DNA of 64,000 nt from Paraspadella gotoi (lineage: Eukaryota; Chaetognatha). Numbering within the stretch: position 1 is the stretch's first letter; every line of letters begins with the position of its first letter. Location: NCBI GenBank assembly GCA_051294375.1, contig CM119263.1, positions 516,019 through 580,018 on the forward strand, written 5' to 3'. Shown here piece by piece: positions 48,626-60,787 of the stretch. Position numbers and translations under genes: made by a program. The notes beneath the pieces were generated by a model. The model was not told the DNA's origin. It saw only the letters and a list, made by a program, of their open reading frames with translations, and searched no databases.

Positions 48626-50520
48626 TTTCGATGCATCCGAAAATCGATTTGGCATGGGAAAACCAATTATCGATGAGTCATATAACGCAATATTGCGGGG
48701 CGCGTAACGAATATAGATAAAATATAGCGTTATCCCACCGAAAAAATCGCGAAATAGTGACGGCAACGATAACAAAATAAAAAAATTCTAAATACTCTAA
48801 AAAGGGAAAAAAGCAAAAAATATTAAATTTAAATAAGGTCAAAGACGTTAATACATTGCGTTAGCGAGAGAGGCTGAACGGGCCGACCTTTCCGTCGCAC
48901 GATCAGCCCCCACGGACCTCCCGGCCAGCCATGAAGGTAACACCCTCTCCCGACAATGCTCCTTTAGCGTGACGACGTCAACGCAAAGAAACAGTGGAGG
49001 ACTTCCGTCCAAAGGCGCCCTCTATGCCGATCAGTCGACATAGTGCAGAAATGCGAAATAAAACAAATAAATAAACGTAAAAAAAATTGATCAAAAAAAA
49101 AATTTTTTTGGCATTGAGCGGGCACCCCAATAAAAAACAGTTAGCTAAGTGCAGAAAAAATAGGAATCCGCCGGTGAATCGGACTAAAGAAAATGATTAG
49201 AAAATAACAATTTCGCCGCCGCGTTTTACAGGAAACGATCCGTATTCGGAGTCCCAAACCATACTTCGCACAGGAGAATCCAGCTTTTCAGCTGAATTTT
49301 GAATAAAAGCAGAAAAAGCGAAGTAAACGAAATAAAATAACTATTGATCAGAATTGAAAAATATAGTATAAATTCGAAGACGAGCTTTTTCAAAGCTCCG
49401 CAGAAAAAGAGAAAACCTAGCCTTTGAAGAAAGGTTTGAAGCGGCCATCGTCCAAAATAAACAAAAAGGCCCTAATCCTTTCAGGCGCGAAGAGCCGTTA
49501 ACTATTTAGAGAAAAAATAAGCCCGAAAAAGAGCCAAGACGGGCTCGCGCTCTAACGAGGCTTTAATATACTAAGTATAAAAAAGAAAAAAGTTAATATA
49601 AAAATTAACGCGATTTCATTTTTTAAGAAAATTAAAACCCCCTTAATATTAAAAACGCTTCGGATAAAATTTAAAAACTCTAAATAATTATAAAAACTAA
49701 TATTACAGCTCTAAAGCGTTCCCAAGACCATGTTCAAACCATTTCCTCTTTAAACTGGCGACCAGGGCATCGTCTGAAAATAAAGAAAATAAGAACGCCG
49801 TCATAACAACAAACACGACAAATACTGACAGACATAAAATCGTTGGACGTCTTTTTTTTTTTTTTCGTTATTTTAAAGAACAAAACAGAAAAGAAAATCC
49901 ACGCTACTCGAAAACTTTACAATAAAAAATCTGCCGTAGAGAAGGACGGCAGATTGGGTAAATTCCTGGTGCGGTTACGGAGCAGGAGAAAGAAAATATA
50001 ATTACCTGGCCGAGGTACGGACGGCAGGTCTCGGACGAACCCGGAACAAAAATAATAAAAATTTGTCTGGCCGTAGATACGGACGGCAGACGAAAAAATT
50101 TATAATTGAAACATATAGTCCCTGGCCGTATAGAACGGACGCAGAATTAGAAATAAGAAAAGTCTATAATCTAACAATGCACTTTAACCTTCGTCGAACG
50201 TCGTCAGATTGAAATTCCAAGAAGAAGAAGAAACCACTGACCTTAGACGAACGACGAGTCAAACCTTCGTTGTGTTCTGAATTAAAAAAGGCACGAAATA
50301 AAACAATTAAGAAATACCAATATAACGTATTTACAGTTGTGCGGAAAAATGTAGATTTAAAACCTACCTAGGTAGTTTATAATCCAAGTAACATACTTTT
50401 GCCGACTTTATCTGTATACCATAAGCACATTTAATTTAATTGTTTAGGGTGCCTGACTGGGAAAAACCCGTAGACGCGGACAACATGCCGCCGTAATATT
50501 ACTTAACTTACCTGTGCCAA
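48626..50520. other. A-rich unclassified DNA, probably part of a mobile element
   Basis: Homology with the other segment copies stops abruptly at 48625. The new sequence has no long open frames, includes GC-richer patches (48865-49000) and a set of CTGCCGT/ACGGCAG hairpins (49931-50143). No terminal repeats could be matched. Confidence 0.45.
49931..50143. repeat. Four spaced hairpins of the CTGGCCGTA...ACGGACGGCAG type
   Basis: Inverted motifs occur at 49931-49952, 50006-50027, 50067-50089 and 50122-50143, each about 22 bp with CTG(G)CCGT arms facing ACGGCAG, 55-75 bp apart, in A-rich linkers. Confidence 0.75.
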
Positions 50521-50521
50521 G

Positions 50522-52528
50522 TTAAGCAAGTAAATCACGTGACATATAACTACCCATATTTAAATAGCTCAGCAGTTTTTTAAACAGGGGAAGGGAGCTT
50601 CCGTTACGCCAAACTATTAAACAATGATTCCGATGTGCCGTAATAAGATTTGCCCCCAATATCTCGCAGAAGGGAGGATAGGGCTGTATACTAAACCGTC
50701 CCGGCAAACAACTCAAAAAAAAAGAAAAGTCAAATCTCAAATATCTCCCCGCACGGGACCCCCATCGGACACCAAAGGCTGCCCACTATATACAAAGAAA
50801 GCGGACGTCGGAGATGGAATTTCAACAACGCCCCTCTTACAAGCTGCTAATCGGACTCACCCTGACCGCGCTGCCCTTAGGCCCTTCGTCCGATCCGAGC
50901 GGAGCTCTTTCCCTTCGGCGATTGAGTGGGGGAAGCGGACGTCTCGAAGAGATGAACGCACGTCGCCCAAACGCCTCGGGGACCTCTCTCTGCGGCGCCG
51001 GCTCCGCAGCGACACTCACTGTGAAGCGGGAGCGCCTCGAAACCCGCCGCACATCTGCCTTTGCTCCTGAAAGGTCCGCTTCAACTTCCTCTCCCGGTTC
51101 ACCTTGCCTTTCTGGAAGTCGAAACAGAGCTTTGGCATCTTCCGTCCACGTCGAACCGGGGGGAAGGGCTGAGGCCTCAATCACCGGCACCGCGGCTTCC
51201 GAACGCGCTCCAGCTCGACGGCGGCGTCAGGCTTTGGCTATAACGGCCGCTGACGCCTTCGCGCCCCTCTCCGAGGTCCCCATCTCGCTCCTCCGCTTCC
51301 GGGTGCAGCAAAATCACTGCTCCTGATGCTGCCTCTTGCAAAATCTTGCACCAACAATCTGGCAAGATCCAGGTCTAACGCGCCGCCTGACTTTCCCGAA
51401 TTTCCAAAAAATAGGCGGCCTCGTCGACATTAGCCGACTCGTCATTTTGACGTTGCGGCGAGACGCCTTATTTCGTCGAAGACGTTGAGCCATACGAGCA
51501 GACTGTTTTTCTGCCGTTTTGCCAGCCGCGTCCTGAAACGACCCAGAGGGCTGCTGGACAGGAAGCAGCTGGTCCCTGCGGCCTAGGTGCGGAGCAATCC
51601 CTTAACACAGGCATGCGGGCCGCCACGCCAATCGTCCCGCGTGTGAATGCGGTCCGCGAAGAATCGCCGCGACAATTTTGGCCGCCAGAACCTCTTGGCG
51701 ACGACGATGGACGCGCAGCAGGCCTTTGATGAGCCGGAGGCAGAAAACTGCGCCGAACCCAGTTCTCTATTGCGGGACCACCGGTACCTTTATCTCCCCC
51801 GGGTCGAGCTCCCACAGCCTGATCCGAGACGGGAACCCGTGATTTGCGCTGGGAGGCGCCGGGATTATCCGCCGTCATCGGAAGAAGAGGATGGTTCCCG
51901 ACGACGCCCGCCTTCCCTTTTGCGGGACGGAAAGCGCCTCCGAGGAAACCCTTCGGGTGGCCGTCCTCTTGGTCAGAGCTAATGACTCGAAGTCCAGGAC
52001 CAATCTCGCCCTGCCTGGGAGGTGAGGTTGAGTTACGACCGGTTGATTCGTCCAGTCCCACCGAAGTGGGACCTCCGTAGAGTTTACAGGACCTGAACAA
52101 CCCACTTGCCCTGGAGAGCTGTAGGAAGCCGCTGTCATGACTTCCGGAGGAGCCCGAAAGAAGAACAAAGTCCCCTTTAACCGCCAGAACTTGCCCAACA
52201 CACGCCTGAGTGCCTTAAGTTTAGGTCCGGCGGGTATCCTCAGCAGGAGACGCCCGTCCGACACTATGGCGACGACGACCAACCGCTTGAACGTACCGTC
52301 CTTCATGGGGACAGTTATGAAGACGAAGATGGTTTCCCGTCTAGCACCGGAATGTGCACCCCTGATGACACCTAGCACTGGTGGTGGCCCTGCAATTATC
52401 AGCTTTGAAAAATTTAAAATAAAGTTCTTTCCACAACTCAACTTGAACCTCAAAACGGTAACAGAACAAGGATGGTAACTAAACCTGAGAAAAAAGGGAG
52501 AAAAACAAAGGACGTATTGAAAACCCAA
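50522..52528. other. GC-rich block with overlapping open frames on both strands, unrecognised
   Basis: Against an AT-rich background this 2-kb block is GC-rich and open on both strands: plus 50814-51326 (170 codons), 51647-51982 (111), 52137-52478 (113); minus 51875-52528 (217), 51468-52100 (210), 50837-51190 (117). The minus frame near 52370-52150 reads most like a folded protein (ETIFVFITVPMKDGTFKRLV, VVAIVSDGRLLLRIPAG). I recognise no domain, reverse transcriptase, integrase or transposase. A degraded gag-like part of a retroelement is one possibility. Coding strand is undecided. Confidence 0.35.
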
Positions 52529-53039
52529 AATAAATTGAGGCAGTAAAAAATATTTTTCTTTCTCATTAAAATTTACAAAGTCGCGAACTTCAAATAAACA
52601 GGCCGTGGTTTGACGTACGCTGAAAAATTAATAAATGAATAAAAGAAATCGAGATAACGAATAACGACTGTACGCCAAAATCCCATTTGAACTTACTGTA
52701 CAATGTGAAATTCGTACATAAATTTAAACGAATTCGAATAGAATTTAAAAAATTTTCAATTTTTTAACTGTCAAAATCTGAAGAAAAAATTTTCGAGTAG
52801 GGATCGCACTTGTACGAAAATCGTAAAATAAAATAAATAAAATATTTTTTCTTTAAAAACACCTACTTCCAACACTTAAAATATAAAATAAATTCTTAAA
52901 ATAATGTACTAACCAAAACAAAACAGTTCTGAAGAAACATTGTCTTAAACAGTAAAAATAAAAAATCAAAAATTCAAATCTGAAAAAACATTTAATCTGA
53001 ATTTCTAGTTAGGGTGCAGTCCCTAATGGGGTAAAATTC

Positions 53040-54000
53040 GATCGAGCGAAATCAAAGGCTATTTCGAACCTGACCGTGAACATGAAGCGACATGTGACGA
53101 TATGCGATGCGTGTGTAGAGAAGCGCATGGTCCTTGCTGTAGTGTCTTTGTTATAACGACGAACTCGTCAGTTATAGCGGAAGCCATTAGTAGCGCGGAG
53201 ATCCGGATCAGCTGCCGACCGTGATGGGACCCGTCCCGCTCCACAGTAGGATACGCGATTACTAGCCCGCCGCACGATCTGGCCGACGTTGGCGGAGGGG
53301 CAGTGCGTGTAGCAGGCTCTGATCAGCCCGCCGCTCTAGGAGCCATGATTCTTACATCAGAGCCACCACATCAGTATGATGAGCGGCGACTAGTCTGATT
53401 GAATCATGTCGGAGTTGAATTCATCGTCAGCTCAGAGATCAAGATCTACCTGGTGAGATTACAGTCTAGATGGGCGTCAGTTCGATGTGCAGAGTCGACG
53501 GGGTAGAGCACACTAGCGAATCATTGCCGTGAGCCGTCCTTCTTCTCGCGGTGCGCGAGTTAGCGTAGTCTTCCCTGGCTGCTGGCGCACCGGTTCTCCT
53601 CAGGGACCGATCTCGAGCGGGGCCGCTGCCACGATGTCGCGGTCAGTCGAAATAGAGGCTGGGTCAGATACAAAGGTGGGGTCGTGTAGCGACTAGGGCT
53701 CCATCTGACTGGGACGTCGTTATAGTCACGACGGAGCAGGTTATAAGTCAATCATATCGACGGCTGCCGCTTTAATACTTGCCATGATTCAGGCATAGGC
53801 AGGACTAGACGTATTGCCTCATAATGTATACCAGAACTCTAGAAGTCATATGCGCGGCCGAGCGCTCACGCCGCATTATGGTGCTGTGCTGACGAACAAT
53901 ACTGAACGTTGAGGCAATGCCTCGCTTCGAGTATCCGTCGACCGATCGATCACTCCAGAGAACGATGTTCGTCCCGCACTCCAGCCACAGAGGGGACAAC
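53040..54000. other. Near-random, evenly composed sequence
   Basis: Like 30400-32560, this stretch has balanced base composition and lacks the homopolymers and microsatellites typical of the window. It ends where the well-formed segment A copy begins (about 54001). I see no gene or repeat in it; a low-quality read end is the simplest reading. Confidence 0.55.
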
Positions 54001-54208
54001 GGGGATCAACCCTTTAACTTTCAAGATTATACTATCCATATTATATCTTACTATGTTTATCGTGAGCACCTGAAATTCAATGACGGTGCCGCTTAATTTT
54101 GTAGGAATTAGGAGCCAGTGAATAACAGATTGCGAACTGGTCCATCTGACTTGCCTAGTAAAATGGTTTCAAATATCCCATAATCCGTTTCCTTCTTTCT
54201 CTAACTGA

Positions 54209-54722
54209 GGGATAAGTTAAGTGTTGGACTGAAAGAAAGTTCCTAATCCGCAACTTCTTTCCCGCATTTTTAGTTAACCGAATGTAACAAAGGGCTTGGG
54301 AATGAATACGGGGCCTTATGAAGTTTTAATGAAAAAAAACCAAACGGTTTGCTGTACGCTCGGGGGGAATGGATCACGGAGCCGGTGCAACCCAGGAATA
54401 GAATCGGAACGTATCATGCCTTGCCCGAGACAAACAGTTGAAAGAAAAGCTCGTACGAATGCGAAAAGAAAATGTTGTGGCGGTATATTCACACGCGCCT
54501 CACATCCTCCCTTTGATTAAAGGCCGATCCAACTTTTGGGGTCAGACGGGAATCCCACCATCCCAGGCGTTTTGTGGTTTCCAACCACAAGTCCTAACGA
54601 AACTTCCCCTCTGCATTGGCCAAAAGCGAAGGCTGTCGAGTGGTAACCGTCCAGTGAGGAAATGGTCACAAATGAGCTGCCCCATTCCTAATGGGAAATT
54701 CAGGCAACCCGGCTGTTGCCAT
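54209..54722 (+). mobile_element. Interspersed repeat family X, copy within segment A copy 2
   Basis: Same order of halves as at 41297-41762, with about 10% more length from small insertions. It is not an independent insertion, since it came with its segment. Confidence 0.6.
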
Positions 54723-55652
54723 AGTTTTCAGATTCATGGTGCTCTAACTAGATTTATCACAACCTAGCGCCATATGAAAGTTCACAGATGATTTCTTAGT
54801 TTTTAAATATCGGCGTCGATTCGTTGTGATGATCGATTCCCACTTCATTGATCAGGTTTATATCAATGTGGGAATTAGATTATTAGTTTTCGGCGTCGAA
54901 AAACAACCATATTTCGCTCCAAACGAGGAGAAATAAAATATCCAGAATATTCTCCGACCTAATAAATCGGAGAAATTTCCCTCGTACTGCCAAGTTATAT
55001 GGGGTGTGAGTTGTGACGAATGTGAATCGAGAAGGGGTGGTAAACTGTATGCGCCGCTCACCGCCGTTTTTCACCGTTCGTGACGCTCCTGGTGACCAGT
55101 TTTGTGACATTTTCGTTACGGCAAGGAAAAATTTGAAATCGCAAAATGGAAACTTTTCTATAAACATTTTAATATTCACTTTTCTAAAATTTCAAACGAG
55201 TGTTATAGACGCGCTTAGAGGAAGAGGAGAGAGTTAATGATTAAATTCGAGTTGTCAGAGAAGGATAGAGAGGACAGAAGAGAGTATTTGAGAGAGGCAG
55301 AAGAGATGATGCGACTATCTCTATCAGTTTATCTGAAATTGCTTTGTTCGTCTTTCTTATGCGACAGCATCACATTTTCTTCATTATTCTTTTCTTTGTC
55401 CTCGATCACGTCGCCTTCCAAAGTTTAACTAACAACGGAGAGACGAGAGAGAGGAGAAGAGAGACGAGAGAGAGAGAGAGAGAGATGACAGAGAGAGACG
55501 ATTGAGAAGCGAGAAGAGAGGAGTAAGAGAGAGAGAAGCAGCAGACGAGAAGAGAGAGAGAAGAGCAGAGAGAGACTTCCAGTTTAGAACTAAGACGACG
55601 GAAAATCTTATGAAGGAATACAAAACATCGTTGATGGCGAGGAAAAGAAGAA

Positions 55653-55693
<41 letters not shown>

Positions 55694-57152
55694 TACAGAC
55701 GACGACGACGCGACGGACAAAGAGGAAGTACGAAAACAGAAACAAAACTCCCTAAGGAAGTCCAAAACAACAACAAACAGAAACAAACTAAAAAACAGAA
55801 AAAGAAAAAACAGAAACGAAACTAATTAACTAAACAACTGACTGAAAACGACGATGATATCGTAACAGCGATAAATTAATATAGAATGGAAATAACTCAA
55901 CAAGAATAATTAACAAGAAGAGGGCGATATCAAAACGCAGAACGGACGACGACGACAACAAACAACGAACGACGAAAACAACACACGACGACGGTACAAG
56001 TAACCTGCGGTTCGCGCTCCTCTCCTCCTCTTTCCCTCTTCCTCTTCCTCTTCTCCGTCTCTCGAATCCGCATAATAAATTCCAGGATAAATTTTGTCAA
56101 AAGAAGAAAGAGATTCTTAAAATTTTTGACTGTCGAAATCAGAAGCCCAAATATTTTTTTTTACTTTTTTTATTTATCATTTTTTTCCCCGTTTTTCCTC
56201 TTTTTTTTTTTTTACGCGAGAGAGAATCTTCGTTTGAAAGGAAAGCGGGGGCAGGCGGGGGCTCTCTGGGTTTATAAAAAAGAAAAGAAAGACACAGTCT
56301 CCTCTTAATTTTTTTTTTGCGAGATAACTATTTGTATTCGATATGTCATTCTTGTCTCCGTCTTGGAGTTTCAATTTCTACATCATTTGTTTTTTAGTTG
56401 CGGCCGCGAGTACTCGCGCGGAGCAACCTCTATAATATTTCACTTTCCGCGGTGTCGGTCGGCGTCCGTGTATGTCTGTCCGTCGATCTGTCCTACTTAC
56501 ATTAAAAACGCTTTATAACTTGTCTATAGTTTGTTGCTCATTAGAAACATCAAATCTAAGTGACTACTTGGCGCGCTTTGCTTTTAAAAAATCTTAGTAG
56601 AAAAAACAAAGTTTAATGATTTTTTAAAGCACACGAATTTGTTTTTATTTAATTATTTGATTGCTAAAAAAAGTTATTAAAACTTTATTTTCTCTACTAT
56701 CAAACTAACAACGAAAAAGAAAGGTTAATAATTCATGTCTACCCAAAGAAAATCTTTATAAACTATAAGGGAATAAATAATGATCATGATAAGTAAAAAA
56801 AGAAAAGTAATGCGGCGCAAGCACCTTGGCAATAAACCGTTCCTTGTTGACGAGTTTTCTCACTGACTTCTTTCTTTTTACTTTTCTTCTCTTCTCTCTC
56901 TTTCTTTTCTTTTTTCTTCTCCTTCTCTCTCTCTTTTCTTTCTTTCCGACCCCTTTCTTCTTTCTTTCTCTTTCTTCTTCTTCTTTCTTGCTTCTTTCCT
57001 TTCATACTTCATTATTTTCTTTCTTTGCAAATTACTCATATATATATGTCGTTAGACACTTAAGTTCCATTCCATAACTTCTCTCATCACACTCTTTTAT
57101 CTAGATGAGATGCATTTCCTCTCCACTTACTTTCTCTCCTTACTTTTTCCAG

Positions 57153-57279
57153 CTACGCATCCTCTTGCAAGAGCAAAGGAAAGAGGGAATTGGAGCAAGC
57201 GAATCTACAATTTGCTCCAGATCTCTAACGATCGGAAAGACGGCCGGGGGGGCAAAAATGGCAAGCTATATTCCAGCAG
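57153..57279 (+). pseudogene. Broken copy of RASGRF exon 4 (fourth copy)
   Basis: The copy is inflated to 127 nt by insertions, including a run of Gs at about 57245-57252 and extra As, so the frame is lost. Splice-site sequences remain visible. It sits in the second copy of the 41-44 kb segment. Confidence 0.85.
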
Positions 57280-57507
57280 GTAAATGTCTAAATGTAATGA
57301 TTGTAATGTTTATTAATGGCAGCTATGATACTGTTGATAATGAATGATAGTTATGGTGCTTTTCTGTTATTAAGGGCACGCAAGACGGCATCAATTAGAC
57401 CTTGAAACGTCCAATTTTTCTAAAAAAAAAGATCGTGAACCCCATTTTATACTACTATGAAAGAGATATATGGAAAGGTTTTTTAAAAAAAATCTTTCCG
57501 TCCTGTT

Positions 57508-60500
57508 TTTTTTCTCTCAAATTTACGTAGAACCAAATTCCCTAAAACTCGCATCCCAAACCTTTTTTTCATTAATGTTTTTTATATTTTTGGAATAGGA
57601 AGACTGGAATAACGTAAAATCTTAAGTTACGCGTCTAAATTGGCCTATGGTTTAGGAAGAAATCGAAACAAAAAACAACCAAAAATTCCTCTCCTTTTTC
57701 AACATTTTCCCTCTTCCTAGAGCCTCCACGTAGATTCGATGTCCTTTTTAAGACAACGAAATTCTGAACTTACAATAATTGACCATCTTTCTGAAATCTC
57801 ATTAGTTAGTATGAAGCTTTAACTTCATGTTAAAAAACGGTAGTCTCAAGTTATCTCCGCTTCTTATCACTTAGAAACACTCCAGCGTAAATTTTCTATA
57901 GAGTTAAAAATACCGGTAGACATGATTTCTTCTAATGATTGTTTATCTATCCCATTAACTGCGTAATTTAATATAAGTATGTTTGCGAATTTTTATTCGG
58001 TATAGATATCATTTTTTAAAGATCGAATTCCTCTATAAGAATCTTTCACGTACGTCTTTACTTACATAAAAGTTTTAGTAGACGCCACATATATTCTGAT
58101 ACAATTTCTTATTTTTTTCTTAATTACGCTTTCCCGGAATTCTTTTTCTTCACTTCTTTCTTTCTCTCATTTCTTTTAAATTTTCTTCTTCCCTCTTTCC
58201 CTCTCCTTACTTTCTCTCTCACTCTGTCAATCTTACCTTTTTTGGCGCCCTACTTTTTTCTTCGCCACTCATGCACTTTCCTCAATCATTTTCTCTCCTT
58301 CTCATTCGTCCGTCTTTCCCTTCTTTCCCCTCTTTTTTATTATCCAATTTCCCTCCGTCTCATTTCCTTACCTTCTTAATTTGTCTCACTATATTTTTCT
58401 CCCCCCATTTGCCTTCTTTTTTTTTTGGCCTTATCGCCCTGTCTTTATTCCCTTCCTCTTTCTCTTTTCTTGCTTTTCCATTTCGTCTTTCCTCTCCCAC
58501 ACATCGCATTTACATTGAGCCAAATCAAAGAAAATATTTTAAAAAATGCATTATAAGAAGAAAATCAAACGGCTAGCGTGTGATTTTTCCTTTCAATTTG
58601 GTTGCCTAGCAAATTTACGTAAAATTCGACAGGATTTTGCGGAAAAATTTATTCCGCAATAAATCTCGTCGATTTTTGAGAGAAAAACAAAGGTCCGCCT
58701 GACTGCTTTCCAGTGGAATTAAAAGGGAAGCGGTTTTTTTTTTTGATTTAATTCATAGGTTCAGTAGTATCGTACCTCATCTTGTTAAAACAATAAATGA
58801 GTGAAAAAATTATTCTCGTTATCAAAAAATAAAGTGCCAAGTTCACAAAAAGTCCACAATAAAACGGTCTTTAAAAATTTATTTGTGGCCTAAACCAGAA
58901 AGTTTTTTATGATAATTTCTTAATTAAAGGTTGTTAAAAGCCTTAGTTCATAGGCTAATATTTTGTTCTTGCTGTATATTTCATTCAACGCAATTTGATG
59001 TTTATTTTTGGTTTAACAACATTATGATCAAAGGACTGAACTCCAACTTTTGACTTGTTAACTTTAAAATTAACTTCATAGGCAAAAACTATACATGATT
59101 TAAGCTAATAAAATTTACCCCAAGAGGTAAAGAAAGAAAGAAAGAACGCATTTCCAAAAAGTAAAAAAATCTTTTCTCAACTTTCCTTGGCTTCAAATCA
59201 AGAATGTCGTAAGTAAAAAAATGGACAAAACAATGGACAGTAAATTAGGCTAAAAGTTTGCCAAAATGGTACGTATTTTATCTTAAAAACGGGTTGGAGA
59301 TGTCTTGTAACCAATCTTTTCTCGTTCGCGGCCTTAATTTTGTGTTGTGGTACAAGATTAATCAACATGCTAAGTAAACAACTGAAACAATAGTGGAAAG
59401 AGGGTCGTTTTTTTTTTTTCCCTTAATGCAACTTGTACGCGGAACCTTTAAGCATTTTCCGGCGCGAATTCTGACCTTCCTCTTACAAAACTTTAATCTT
59501 CCGCAGTTAATTTTTTTTCTTAACGAGCGAAGGGAATTCCACAACTTCCCCTGTTATTTTAGATTTCTGGGTAAAAAATTATTATATAAATTACATTAAC
59601 ATGGAGAATATTATGCAAAGTATAATGTCTTGTGAGCTTGCTGAGAAGTTAAGTAATTAAAAAAAAATCGCCTATTTTATTATTCGAAAATGACAAGTAA
59701 AGTGAAGAAGTTGAATGTTCTTCCGGCTCATTTCAGTAAATATCCCTGCTTCCTTAGCACATAATATAAATAAATATGTTATACTTTTTTGCTGGTGGAA
59801 AAGATAATAAATTACTTAGGCTGTGATGCGGTTGGAATATATATTGTTGTAGAATTTTGCAAGCATGCATTGTAATATACAGCTTCAAGCAAATATGTTA
59901 AGTTAAAACAAATTATATTCTTCTATTATCCAAAAAACCTTTAAAGTTTTAACTTAAGTACAATTTAGTCTTTTTTTCTTTCAGAATCACTAAAAAAACA
60001 TTAATTTTATTTATTTTATGGGTTTCATAGTTTTAAAATATCATTATAATTTTGACATAGCTTTGAAGACTGCTACCACCTGTAAAAGAGGTTTCAGCAA
60101 AAATAATTCTAAATATTGTGAACTGTATGCTGCCCACATGATTATAGGCTTCATTTTGACTCATTGCCATTCCCTGTTCTTTGTTCCTTCAAAAAATCAT
60201 CAGGAATATCAGGAAATCAGCGAAAAAATTTTCTCTTAAACCTTCCTTTTAATTTCTTCTTAAATAAAAAATTTCATGTTGTCAAACCCAGACCCAATGA
60301 ACTTACCACGTGGTTTTACTATGAAGAGTTTGGTCAATAAATGAAAAGAAACATTTGGCAAGCTCTTGGACAAGAGGCTTTCTAAATCTCAGTAAATTGA
60401 AGTAATATTTATAACCGTTAACTACCCTAGCCCCATTTACATTTTTTCTCAAAAAGCCAAAAATTTCCCAGTTCATTTCTATAGCTAAACAACAATGCCG

Positions 60501-60762
60501 TTGAAAATTCTCTCGGAGATGACTAGTGCATCTTCCCAACTGGCTTGTTTGATATTAATCCTTTTATTCAAAATGCCATAAGAATTTGGCTAGCTCTTAA
60601 GATATAATAACGCTATCGGAATCGTTGTGTTTTTACAACTGTTTTTTTAAAATCCCGAATTTCTGCAATCCTCGTTTGCCCAATTTGCGGTAGTCAGATC
60701 GTTTAACGGGAAATCTCTATAGAAAAATGTTGAATTTTTTTTTAAGGCGAGATTATCGTTCT
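57508..60762. repeat. Segment B, copy 2
   Basis: Same start motif and end motif (AAGGCGAGATTATCGTTCT) as copy 1; ends exactly at a 25-N gap. It is longer by about 130 bp through scattered small insertions. Confidence 0.9.
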
Positions 60763-60787
60763 NNNNNNNNNNNNNNNNNNNNNNNNN
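60763..60787. other. Assembly gap of 25 Ns
   Basis: The N block separates two direct copies of the same 3.2-kb sequence, as expected if both sides of one gap were extended with the same reads. Confidence 0.98.

Larger units (their letters stand above)
54001..57508. repeat. Segment A, copy 2 (matches 41130-44395)
   Basis: Co-linear with 41130-44395, including a family X element (54209-54722), GA tracts near 55470, (GAC)n near 55653, the palindromic-head repeat at 56398 and a broken exon 4 at 57153. Extra single bases are frequent throughout. Confidence 0.9.
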
